From Novosphingobium sp. IK01 (GTDB lineage: Bacteria; Pseudomonadota; Alphaproteobacteria; Sphingomonadales; Sphingomonadaceae), in contig NZ_BTFW01000001.1 of assembly GCF_033242265.1 (NCBI RefSeq), positions 1,772,501-1,836,500 on the forward strand: a stretch of DNA of 64,000 nt. Direction: 5' to 3'. Both the position numbers and the translations under genes were made by a program. Below, piece after piece: positions 18,604-26,357 of the stretch (its first letter is position 1; each line of letters begins with the position of its first letter). The notes under the pieces are model-generated. The model was not told where the DNA came from, did not search any database, and saw nothing but the letters and a program-made list of their open reading frames with translations.

Positions 18604-20745
18604 ATGGACTTGCGGACCGGAGATGCAAACGATGGATTGGCTTGGGTGATGGCGCAGGACGAACTGGGACTGGAAGGCGGCCTGGCCGCGATGGAGCGCA
18701 ACAATGGCGCTCAGGCAGCGGAAAAGGGTACGACCATGATGGCTGACGACAAGGCCCCGGAAAAGGCACCCTCCACCAGGAAGGCGGCCAAGGCCGCCAA
18801 GGCTGCTCCAAACAACACCGGCCCAAACAACGCCGCGACCGCTGCGGTCGAGGCTGCCGCCGCCGATCTGGCCGCTGCGGCCTCGGCGGCGCTGCTCGCC
18901 AGCGCGCCCCCGGCTGCCCAGCCGCTCGATTCCAAGGCGGTCAATCCCCGCCGCTTCACGATCCGCACCGACGCCTCGCGCGATGCCAAGCTGACCGCGT
19001 TCGGCAAGGAAACCCTCGACGACCGCTACCTGCTGCCCGGCGAGACCTATCAGGATCTGTTTGCCCGCGTGGCCGACGCCTATGCCGACGATGCGGCCCA
19101 TGCCCAGCGTCTCTACGACTATATCTCGAACCTCTGGTTCATGCCCGCAACGCCGGTTCTCTCGAACGGGGGCACCGGGCGGGGCCTGCCGATCTCGTGC
19201 TACCTCAACTCGGTCGAGGACAGCCTCGAAGGCATCGTCAAGACCTGGAACGAGAACGTCTGGCTCGCCTCGCGCGGGGGCGGCATCGGCACGTACTGGG
19301 GCAATGTGCGCGGGATCGGCGAGAACGTCGGCCTCAACGGCAAGACCAGCGGCATCATTCCGTTCGTGCGCGTGATGGACAGCCTGACGCTGGCGATCAG
19401 CCAGGGCTCGCTGCGCCGTGGCTCGGCGGCCTGCTACCTCGACATCTCGCACCCCGAGATCGAGGAGTTCCTCGAAATCCGCAAGTCGTCGGGCGACTTC
19501 AACCGCAAGGCCCTCAACCTGCACCACGGCGTGCTGCTGTCCGACGAATTCATGGAAGCCGTGCGCGACGGCACCGAATTTGCCCTGCGCAGCCCCAAGG
19601 ACGGCTCGGTGCGCAACAAGCTCGATGCGCGCTCGCTGTTCCAGAAGCTGGTCGAAGTGCGCCTCGCCACGGGCGAGCCCTATATCGTCTTCAACGACAC
19701 GGTGAACCGCATGATGCCCGCGCATCATCGCGAACTGGGCCTCAAGGTCTCGACCTCGAACCTGTGCTCGGAAATCACCCTGCCCACCGGCATCGACCAT
19801 CTGGGCAACGACCGCACCGCGGTCTGCTGCCTCTCGTCGCTCAACCTGGAAACCTGGGACGAATGGCAGGGCGACAAGCGCTTTGTCGAAGACGTGCTGC
19901 GTTTCCTCGACAATGTGCTTCAGGACTTCATCGACCGCGCGCCCGACGAAATGGCCCGCGCCAAGTATTCGGCAGCGCGCGAACGCTCGGTCGGCATGGG
20001 CGTGATGGGCTTCCACTCGTTCCTGCAAAAGAAGGGCATCGGCTTCGAATCGGCCATGGCCAAGGCCTGGAACCTCAAGATGTTCCGCCACATCGCCGCC
20101 AAGGCCGACGAGGCCTCGCTGCTGCTGGCCCAGGAACGCGGCCCCTGCCCCGACGCGGCCGACATGGGCTCCATGCAGCGTTTCTCGTGCAAGATGGCGA
20201 TCGCGCCGACCGCGTCGATCTCGATCATCTGCGGCGGCACCTCGGCCTGCATCGAGCCGATCCCGGCCAACATCTACACGCACAAGACCCTCTCGGGCTC
20301 GTTCGTGGTCAAGAACCCCTATCTGGAAAAGCTGCTGCGCGAAAAGTCGAAGGATTCGACCAACGTGTGGAACTCGATCCTCGAACACGGCGGATCGGTC
20401 CAGCATCTGGAGTTCCTCTCGGCCGACGAAAAGGCGGTCTACAAGACCAGCTTCGAGATCGACCAGCGCTGGCTGCTCGAATTCGCCGCCGACCGCACGC
20501 CCTATATCGACCAGGCGCAGTCGCTGAACCTCTACATCCCGGCCGATGTCGACAAGTGGGACCTGCTGATGCTCCACTTCCAGGCCTGGGAAAAGGGCAT
20601 CAAGTCGCTCTACTACCTGCGCTCCAAGTCGGTGCAGCGCGCCGGGTTTGCCGGGGGTGTCGAGGCTGACAATACCGCGCAGGCCCGCCGAATCGAACTC
20701 GACGTCAAGCAGACCGACTACGAGGAATGCCTGGCCTGCCAGTAA
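18604..20745 (+). CDS. nrdA: Class I ribonucleotide reductase, alpha (large) subunit
   Basis: 713 residues with a GGGGAA ribosome site just before the ATG. The catalytic cysteines are visible in LPISCYLNS and SNLCSEI, with RTAVCCLSSLN after them, and the C-terminal redox pair in ECLACQ. The radical-transfer end IKSLYYLRS contains two tyrosines. Residues 1 to ~105 are Ala/Lys-rich and carry no ATP-cone, unlike many NrdA proteins, so overall activity control by dATP may be absent. The enzyme reduces ribonucleotides with the NrdB radical; nrdB lies ~1.1 kb downstream. Confidence 0.95.
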   Translation: MDLRTGDANDGLAWVMAQDELGLEGGLAAMERNNGAQAAEKGTTMMADDKAPEKAPSTRKAAKAAKAAPNNTGPNNAATAAVEAAAADLAAAASAALLASAPPAAQPLDSKAVNPRRFTIRTDASRDAKLTAFGKETLDDRYLLPGETYQDLFARVADAYADDAAHAQRLYDYISNLWFMPATPVLSNGGTGRGLPISCYLNSVEDSLEGIVKTWNENVWLASRGGGIGTYWGNVRGIGENVGLNGKTSGIIPFVRVMDSLTLAISQGSLRRGSAACYLDISHPEIEEFLEIRKSSGDFNRKALNLHHGVLLSDEFMEAVRDGTEFALRSPKDGSVRNKLDARSLFQKLVEVRLATGEPYIVFNDTVNRMMPAHHRELGLKVSTSNLCSEITLPTGIDHLGNDRTAVCCLSSLNLETWDEWQGDKRFVEDVLRFLDNVLQDFIDRAPDEMARAKYSAARERSVGMGVMGFHSFLQKKGIGFESAMAKAWNLKMFRHIAAKADEASLLLAQERGPCPDAADMGSMQRFSCKMAIAPTASISIICGGTSACIEPIPANIYTHKTLSGSFVVKNPYLEKLLREKSKDSTNVWNSILEHGGSVQHLEFLSADEKAVYKTSFEIDQRWLLEFAADRTPYIDQAQSLNLYIPADVDKWDLLMLHFQAWEKGIKSLYYLRSKSVQRAGFAGGVEADNTAQARRIELDVKQTDYEECLACQ

Positions 20746-20775
20746 TCTGCGCAGCCGTTCAAGCCGCATGAAAAT

Positions 20776-20807
20776 GGCCCGGGAAAGCCAGAACACTTTC
20801 CCGGGCC
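20776..20807 (+). terminator. Intrinsic terminator of nrdA
   Basis: A perfect 12-bp inverted repeat (GGCCCGGGAAAG / CTTTCCCGGGCC, 8-base loop) lies 30 bases past the nrdA stop. It should end most nrdA transcripts before the next gene. Confidence 0.8.
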
Positions 20808-20913
20808 GATTTGCCCCCCACTGGGCGGGGTGTCCAAAAGAGCCCTTTGCCCCGGATTGCGCATTCGCCCAATGATACATATCGGGACATTTCATGACTT
20901 GTGCATGCGGCAC

Positions 20914-20947
20914 ATCATTCGCCAAAAGCGAATGATTCTCATGAACG
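20914..20947. promoter_or_regulatory. Fur-box-like site with overlapping hairpin
   Basis: GCGAATGATTCTCATGAAC (20929-20947) matches 13 of 19 positions of the Fur consensus GATAATGATAATCATTATC. It overlaps a perfect 9-bp inverted repeat ATCATTCGC/GCGAATGAT (20914-20936). It lies ~40 bases upstream of a PepSY-type membrane gene, a family often under iron control. Confidence 0.55.
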
Positions 20948-20983
20948 TTTTTGGCATGGGAATACCTTGTAGGGGATCAGACA

Positions 20984-21376
20984 ATGCGCAAGTGGCACCG
21001 TTGGATTTCGGTGGTTTTCGGAGTTTTCCTGCTGTGGATCGCCATTACCGGCACTCTCAGCCAGATCGTCCCGCTCATGAGCGGCGGCGAAGGACCGCCC
21101 AAGACGGAAGCACAGGCCAGCACCCCGGCCAAGCCGGCGTTCGTGTGCCCGCCCGACTACATGTGCCGTCCGCGCCCCAAGGGTGGCGCCCGCTCGATCG
21201 TGGGCCTGCTGCACCATCTGCACTCGGGCGAGAGCTTCGGTCCGGTCGGCGTCCTGATCGGCACGCTCTCGGGCTTCGCGATGATCTTCTTCAGCTTCTC
21301 GGGGCTGTGGCTCTACATCCAGATGTGGCGCAACCGCAAGAATCGCGCGCTCAAGCCCGGCTGGTTCTGGAAGTAA
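20984..21376 (+). CDS. PepSY-associated transmembrane protein
   Basis: The start MRKWHRWISVVFG (20984) follows an AGGGGA ribosome site; an earlier in-frame start at 20951 lacks one. The 130-residue product has an N-terminal membrane segment (WISVVFGVFLLWIAITGTLSQ) and a C-terminal one (LIGTLSGFAMIFFSFSGLWLYI), with a periplasmic loop containing two cysteines (FVCPPDYMCRP). The W-H-RW...G...L..ITG pattern is that of PepSY_TM proteins, which often accompany siderophore uptake. It sits between nrdA and nrdB, with a Fur-like site upstream. Confidence 0.75.
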   Translation: MRKWHRWISVVFGVFLLWIAITGTLSQIVPLMSGGEGPPKTEAQASTPAKPAFVCPPDYMCRPRPKGGARSIVGLLHHLHSGESFGPVGVLIGTLSGFAMIFFSFSGLWLYIQMWRNRKNRALKPGWFWK

Positions 21377-21394
21377 CCCCTTCCCCCAACGGAA

Positions 21395-21433
21395 AAGGCG
21401 CCTCGTACCCTACGACGTGGAGCGAGGCGCCTT
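21395..21433 (+). terminator. Hairpin terminator after the PepSY gene
   Basis: A perfect 11-bp inverted repeat AAGGCGCCTCG/CGAGGCGCCTT with a 17-base loop starts ~20 bases after the stop codon. No strong U-tract is present. Confidence 0.6.
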
Positions 21434-21829
21434 CCGGTCGCCAGGGACGACCTCACCGCGAAGGGGACGCGGCTTTCGTACCGGAAGCAGGCTCCCGGAT
21501 ACCGGTTTTTCTGAAACGTTCGGATAGCGCCGCCGCCCTGACGGTCCCGCGCCGACCTCTCGGGACAATGCGCCAGCGCGCCAACCGTTCCCGCGCGTCG
21601 CACCCTGTTTTCAACTCCACGGAAAACGGCCCAGCCTGCATGGGCGCCCGCGTGAACCGGGCGCCAGCACACTTGCGCGCCAAGCCCGAATGCGCCCGCC
21701 GCGCCGCACAATGCCGCCGCGCCGGCGCACCGCCCTGTCCGGCGACCTGAGCGGGCCCCCGCGCCCCTCGCGCCTTTCAGCGCCTCCCCGTCATTCCCAT
21801 CTGCCAGAATTCCAACAGGACCACCTCCG
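21434..21829. other. Non-coding gap upstream of nrdB
   Basis: About 400 GC-rich bases precede nrdB. The open frames on both strands lack recognisable domains or ribosome sites. The nrdB promoter must be here, because strong hairpins separate nrdB from nrdA. I see no clear NrdR box. Confidence 0.5.
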
Positions 21830-22885
21830 ATGTCTCTTCTCGAAGCCCGCAAGACCTACAAGCCCTTCGAATATCCCTGGGCCTACGAATACTGGAAGCG
21901 CCAGCAGCAGATCCACTGGATGCCCGAGGAAGTGCCGCTGGGCGAAGATTGCCGCGACTGGGCCCAGAAGCTCTCGGACCACGAGCGCAACCTGCTCACC
22001 CAGATCTTCCGCTTCTTCACCCAGGCCGACGTGGAAGTGCAGGACTGCTACCACGAGAAGTATGGCCGGGTGTTCAAGCCCACCGAAGTCAAGATGATGC
22101 TGGCCTCGTTCTCCAACATGGAAACGATCCACATCGCGGCCTATTCGCACCTGCTCGACACCATCGGCATGCCCGAAAGCGAATATGGCATGTTCCTCGA
22201 ATACGAGGAAATGAAGGCCAAGCATGACTACATGCAGCAGTTCGGCGTCGATTCGGACGAAGACATCGCGCGCACGCTCGCCATGTTCGGCGGCTTTACC
22301 GAAGGCCTCCAGCTCTTCGCTTCGTTCGCGATGCTGATGAACTTCCCGCGCTTCAACAAGATGAAGGGCATGGGCCAGATCGTTTCGTGGTCGGTGCGCG
22401 ATGAATCGCTCCACTGCGAAGCGATCACCCGCCTGTTCAAGGAATTCTGCGCCGAGCGCCAGTGCCTGACCAAGGCGGTCAAGGAGGACATCCTCGACTG
22501 CTGCCAGAAAACCGTCCGCCTCGAAGACGCCTTCATCGACCTGGCCTTCGAACAGGGCCCGGTCCCCGGCATGAGCGCCAAGGAAATCAAGCGCTACATC
22601 CGCTACATCGCCGACTGGCGCCTGGGCCAGCTGGGCTTCGACCCGATCTACATGATCGAGGAACACCCGCTGCCCTGGCTGACCCCGCTGCTCAACGGCG
22701 TCGAACATGCCAACTTCTTCGAAACCCGCGCCACCGAATATTCGAAGGCGGCCACGCGCGGCAACTGGAACGAAGTCTGGTCCGACTTCGACGGTCGCCG
22801 CAAGGCCAAGGCCGCCAATCCGGCCCCGGAAACCATCGAAGTCGACATCGACATGTTCGGTGGCAACGACGTCGCGGCGGAGTGA
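21830..22885 (+). CDS. nrdB: Class I ribonucleotide reductase, beta (small) subunit
   Basis: 351 residues of the ferritin-like R2 fold. Metal ligands are visible in QADVEVQD, METIHIAAYSH (Glu98, His101, and Tyr105 as the radical tyrosine), GGFTEGLQLF, and VRDESLHCEAI. The C-terminal tail (VDIDMFGGNDVAAE) is the peptide that binds NrdA. The tyrosine is retained, so this looks like a class Ia-type dimetal-tyrosyl subunit. It follows nrdA with a PepSY gene between. Confidence 0.95.
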   Translation: MSLLEARKTYKPFEYPWAYEYWKRQQQIHWMPEEVPLGEDCRDWAQKLSDHERNLLTQIFRFFTQADVEVQDCYHEKYGRVFKPTEVKMMLASFSNMETIHIAAYSHLLDTIGMPESEYGMFLEYEEMKAKHDYMQQFGVDSDEDIARTLAMFGGFTEGLQLFASFAMLMNFPRFNKMKGMGQIVSWSVRDESLHCEAITRLFKEFCAERQCLTKAVKEDILDCCQKTVRLEDAFIDLAFEQGPVPGMSAKEIKRYIRYIADWRLGQLGFDPIYMIEEHPLPWLTPLLNGVEHANFFETRATEYSKAATRGNWNEVWSDFDGRRKAKAANPAPETIEVDIDMFGGNDVAAE

Positions 22886-22894
22886 TGCCGCAAT

Positions 22895-22996
22895 GGACAG
22901 GGAGTGCAAATCTCCCTGTCCCCCCTATCCGGCTTCTTGGACAAGACCGGGAATCGAGACAAAAAAGCGGGAGCACTTGGCCCCCGCTTTTTTGTC
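22895..22996. terminator. Tandem terminators after nrdB
   Basis: Two hairpins occur in a row. GGACAGGGAG/CTCCCTGTCC (22895-22921) is a 10-bp stem. ACAAAAAAGCGGG/CCCGCTTTTTTGT (22958-22996) is a long stem whose right arm is a T-tract and left arm an A-tract, so it can terminate transcription from either strand. The sugar transferase gene converges from the right. Confidence 0.85.
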
Positions 22997-23129
22997 TGGA
23001 CATATCTGTCATCCGATCTGCTGCACGGTGGAGTCATGAGGGGAACCAGCCTCCCCGGTCCCGCCCTCCTCGGCAAACGCGGCAAGGCAAAAACTGGAGG
23101 ATTGATCCGATGCCATCGGATCAATCGCT

Positions 23130-24545
23130 CTAGAAAGCGCGGTCGTGGATGAGGACCGTGAAGGTGGCGAACATGATCTGGACATCGCGCCAGATCGTCC
23201 AGCCGTCGAGGTATTCGAGGTCGGCCTGAAGGCGGCCGGACAGGTCGGCTTCGGTGTCGGTGGCGCCGCGGAAGCCGCGAACCTGGGCAAGGCCGGTGAG
23301 GCCCGGCTTGAGCGAGTGGCGCTGGTTGTAGCGGGGATCGACTTCCCAGAAGCGCTTCGTGCCGGCCAGGGAGCCCAGGGCGTGCGGGCGCGGGCCCACG
23401 ATGCTCATGTCGCCGCGCAGGACGTTGATCAACTGGGGGAGTTCGTCGATGCTCGTGCGGCGGATCAGGCGACCGATGCGGGTGATGCGGTCATCGTCCT
23501 TGCTGGCCGAGCGGGCGCCCGCGCTGTCGAGCTGGGCCACCCGCATCGAGCGGAACTTGTAGATCCAGAACAGGCGGTTGTTGCGGCCCTGTCGCTGCTG
23601 CTTGAAGAAGACCGGGCCCCGGTCTTCGAGCGAGATGAGGAGGGCCACGGTCAGCAGGAGCGGCGCGAGGAACAGGGCGGCGCTGCCCGCGATGGCAAGG
23701 TCCATCGCGCGCTTGGTGGCGCGACCGCGCAGGCCCAGCGGCCCGGCCGAGACGACCAGAGACCCGGTATTGTCGATGCGGCGGGCCCCCAGCACGCCCA
23801 TGGACATCACCGTCTGGTCGATGATCTCGCCCGTGATGTTCGCGCCCTTGAGGGTCATGGCCCATTCCATGCGGCGTTCGGGCGGACAACTGACGAGGAC
23901 GCGGTCCATGTTGGTCATGAACATGGCCAGGCGGTCGAGCATGTGGGGATCGCTGCGGTTGGGAACCAGCAGGTGATCGCGGGTGCTGATGTGCCAGGCA
24001 TGCGGGATGCGGACCGGCATGCCGCCATCGTCGAGAATCAGCACGTTCTGCGCCGTGGGGCCGCACAGGCGGGCGATCAGCGGCTGGATCGACGAGCGGA
24101 CCATCAGCAGCATGAGCGAGCAGGCCGCGAAGTTGGCGCCGATCGAAACGCGCGAGATCTGGTCGGAGACCTTGGCGAAGAAGGCCAGGAAGATCAGCGT
24201 GGTGAAAGCGGCAACCAGCGAGATCAGGGCCCGGCGGCGGCTGAAGCGGACGGATGTGAGCGCGGGCAGCGAATAGGCGTCGAAGCTGAGCGCGCCGATC
24301 AGGTAGAACGGCAGCAGCAGCAGCAGGTGCTGAAACGCCATCGACAGGCTGCCGTGCAGGGCCGAACCCACGCCCAGCATGCTCCCGGCCAGGGCCAGGC
24401 TGTCGGTCGCCATCAACAGCGCATAGCACTGGAGGCGGCGGTGTTCGAGCGAGGGGGCCAGCGGAAGCTTGAGCCGCTCGCGCGGGGAAAGGGTACGCGG
24501 ATTGGCGCGGGTCGCAGACTGGGCTTCAAGATCGAGCGTCGTCAT
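23130..24545 (-). CDS. Exopolysaccharide polyprenyl glycosylphosphotransferase (initiating sugar transferase)
   Basis: The start MTTLDLEAQSATRAN (24545) is preferred over a longer frame that crosses the upstream palindromes. The 471-residue protein has four to five N-terminal membrane segments (~40-150), a CoA-binding-like middle, another membrane segment, and a C-terminal bacterial sugar transferase domain: FFKQQRQGRNNRLFWIYKFRSM, DELPQLINVLRGDMSIVGPRP, and GLTGLAQVRG. It attaches the first sugar-1-phosphate to undecaprenyl phosphate at the inner membrane. It may feed the flippase pathway at 526-2043. Confidence 0.9.
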   Translation of the reverse strand: MTTLDLEAQSATRANPRTLSPRERLKLPLAPSLEHRRLQCYALLMATDSLALAGSMLGVGSALHGSLSMAFQHLLLLLPFYLIGALSFDAYSLPALTSVRFSRRRALISLVAAFTTLIFLAFFAKVSDQISRVSIGANFAACSLMLLMVRSSIQPLIARLCGPTAQNVLILDDGGMPVRIPHAWHISTRDHLLVPNRSDPHMLDRLAMFMTNMDRVLVSCPPERRMEWAMTLKGANITGEIIDQTVMSMGVLGARRIDNTGSLVVSAGPLGLRGRATKRAMDLAIAGSAALFLAPLLLTVALLISLEDRGPVFFKQQRQGRNNRLFWIYKFRSMRVAQLDSAGARSASKDDDRITRIGRLIRRTSIDELPQLINVLRGDMSIVGPRPHALGSLAGTKRFWEVDPRYNQRHSLKPGLTGLAQVRGFRGATDTEADLSGRLQADLEYLDGWTIWRDVQIMFATFTVLIHDRAF

Positions 24546-24610
24546 TTGGAGCCTATCGTCGTCGGGGCGTCTTTTAGTATCAATAAATGCAGGACAATGA
24601 TCTGCCGGGC

Positions 24611-24670
24611 AGCAAAAACGACTTTTGCTGCGATGCAATACTTGCATGCTCTTCAAGCATTGGCAAGTAT
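24611..24670. promoter_or_regulatory. Nested palindromes upstream of the sugar transferase
   Basis: ATACTTGC (24638-24645) and GCAAGTAT (24663-24670) enclose a second pair ATGCT/AGCAT around CTTCA. Just upstream, AGCAAAA/TTTTGCT (24611-24629) forms another. All sit 65 to 125 bases before the sugar transferase start in an AT-richer patch. They could be operators or a leader hairpin; no regulator is identified. Confidence 0.5.
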
Positions 24671-24712
24671 CTCTCCTTAGCGTTTTACGAAAGGTGAGTC
24701 GATTGAAAAGAC

Positions 24713-25735
24713 CTAGCGCGACGCGGCGCGCGTAATTTCTGACAGAGCGTGCCAGAGTTGCAGGTCGGCATTGCGGCTGTCGGCCAAAAGGCTGCGATGC
24801 AACGAAATCAGCCGTTCGAGCAGACGTTCGAGGCGTTTTCCACGCCAGCGCTTGAGTTGATTGGCCAGATCCGGCTTGTCTCGAAAGAAGACGCGGCGGG
24901 CAGCCATTTCCTGTTCGAGGAAACTGTTGATATCGGATCGGGTGCCCAGACGTCCGGCAAGTTGCGCCAATTGTGCGGCGCGCCGTTCAAAGGCCAGAAG
25001 AAGCCCCACCGGATTGATGCCCAATTCGCGCGCGCGGGCGAGTTCTGCGCCCATGCGGCGCGAATCGCCCGAGAGGACGGCATTGACCACGGGCATCATG
25101 CCGTCGTCCTCGGTGGCGGCGCCCACGGCGTCGAGCGCGGCGGCATCGGCGGTGCGCGGTGATTGCGGGCTGGCGTCGAGGTAGAGGGCGAGCTTCTCGA
25201 TCTCGCTGCGCGCCATGCGGGTATCGAGCGCGGTGGCGCGGGCGATGCGCTCGGCCAGATCGCCGGTCATCCGCAGGCCCGCCGCGCCCGCCATGTCGCG
25301 CACGCTGTCGATCACCGCGCGCATGTCGGGCGGATGGAACATGCCGACCAGCGCATCGGGGCGGTCAGCCAGCAGCTTGGCCACGCGCGACTTGTCGGTG
25401 GCCGACGTCGCCACGATCAGCACCGGCCAGCCTTCGACCGGGCTGGACAGCAGGGTTTCGACCGCGTCGAACGTCTCGTCGCCCGCGGTGCGGATGTGAA
25501 TCTGGCGGCGGTCGCCGAACAGCGAGACCGAGCGGGCCTCGTCGGCGAGGCGGACCGGGTCGCGGCGCAAGTCGGCGCCGGTCATCTCCACGCGCTCGGC
25601 CTCGCCCAGCAGGCGCGCAATGCGCGCAGCAGCATCTGCGGCCCCGGCTTCGTCGGGACCGCAGAAGAAGAAGATCCGGCATTCCTGTGCGGCGCGCACC
25701 GCCATGCCGGGAAAGGTTTTCTGGGTGGCTTTCAC
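24713..25735 (-). CDS. holA: DNA polymerase III subunit delta
   Basis: The start is taken as GTG 25735 (VKATQKTFPG), matching the usual family N-terminus; an upstream GTG at 25780 would overlap lptE. About 340 residues form the clamp-loader delta fold. The IFFFCGPDEAGAADAAARI region replaces the P-loop (delta has no ATPase), and MARSEIEKLALY and LERLLERLISLHRSLL are recognisable helices. Delta opens the beta clamp. It follows lptE by ten bases, a conserved alphaproteobacterial order leuS-lptE-holA. Confidence 0.9.
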   Translation of the reverse strand: MKATQKTFPGMAVRAAQECRIFFFCGPDEAGAADAAARIARLLGEAERVEMTGADLRRDPVRLADEARSVSLFGDRRQIHIRTAGDETFDAVETLLSSPVEGWPVLIVATSATDKSRVAKLLADRPDALVGMFHPPDMRAVIDSVRDMAGAAGLRMTGDLAERIARATALDTRMARSEIEKLALYLDASPQSPRTADAAALDAVGAATEDDGMMPVVNAVLSGDSRRMGAELARARELGINPVGLLLAFERRAAQLAQLAGRLGTRSDINSFLEQEMAARRVFFRDKPDLANQLKRWRGKRLERLLERLISLHRSLLADSRNADLQLWHALSEITRAASR

Positions 25736-25745
25736 CGCAGGGGGA

Positions 25746-26357
25746 TCAATGTCCGCCGGGGGTGGAAGCGGGAGCGCCACCGGTGCTTTCGCCGCTTTCG
25801 CCCTGATCGGACGGCGGCGCCGAGGACGGCGCGGGGATGGGCTGTTCGCCCCGGACGGCGGCGCGCAGGCGCGTGGCCACGCGGGTGACGATCTGGTCGG
25901 ACAGCTCGCGCGCGAGGTTCTCCTGCGCGGTCTGCTCGGCGGCGATCACCGCATATTCGCTGGACACCACGTCGAGGCCCTCGTCGACCGAGGCCGTGGC
26001 GTCGAGCGCGATGGCGCCGGTGTTCAGGTCGACCAGCTGGTAGCGCGCGCGCATCGTGCGGCGTTCGCGGGTGATCGTATCGTCGGACATCTGGCCCAGG
26101 CCCTGAAGCTTTTCGTCGAGCCGGACATCGAGGCGATAGCGCGGGTGGTTGCCGTCCGAACCCAGCCGGTCGGCCAGATCGTGGCGCACGAGCCAGCCCG
26201 ACTTGCCCGGAATCGGGGAAACCTCGACACTGGCAACAGCGGTGGCCACCGCGCCCGAGCCGCCCCCGGCGTACATCGGATGGAGGCCGCAGCCACCGAG
26301 CGCGAGCGCAAGGCCCGCGCCCATGGCGCCCGTCAGGGAGAGCGAGAGCTTAGACAA
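25746..26357 (-). CDS. lptE: LPS-assembly lipoprotein LptE
   Basis: 203 residues with a lipoprotein signal ending at the lipobox LGGCG (Cys23). The body resembles LptE, the plug lipoprotein that pairs with LptD in the outer membrane to insert lipopolysaccharide; Pro/Ser-rich residues form the tail. The gene overlaps the end of leuS by 8 bases and precedes holA, the expected synteny, which strengthens a call that sequence alone leaves modest. Confidence 0.85.
   Translation of the reverse strand: MSKLSLSLTGAMGAGLALALGGCGLHPMYAGGGSGAVATAVASVEVSPIPGKSGWLVRHDLADRLGSDGNHPRYRLDVRLDEKLQGLGQMSDDTITRERRTMRARYQLVDLNTGAIALDATASVDEGLDVVSSEYAVIAAEQTAQENLARELSDQIVTRVATRLRAAVRGEQPIPAPSSAPPSDQGESGESTGGAPASTPGGH

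Noticed and set aside
18286-20925. 879-codon minus-strand frame opposite nrdA
   Set aside because: NrdA on the plus strand has all catalytic residues; the antisense product has no recognisable domain.
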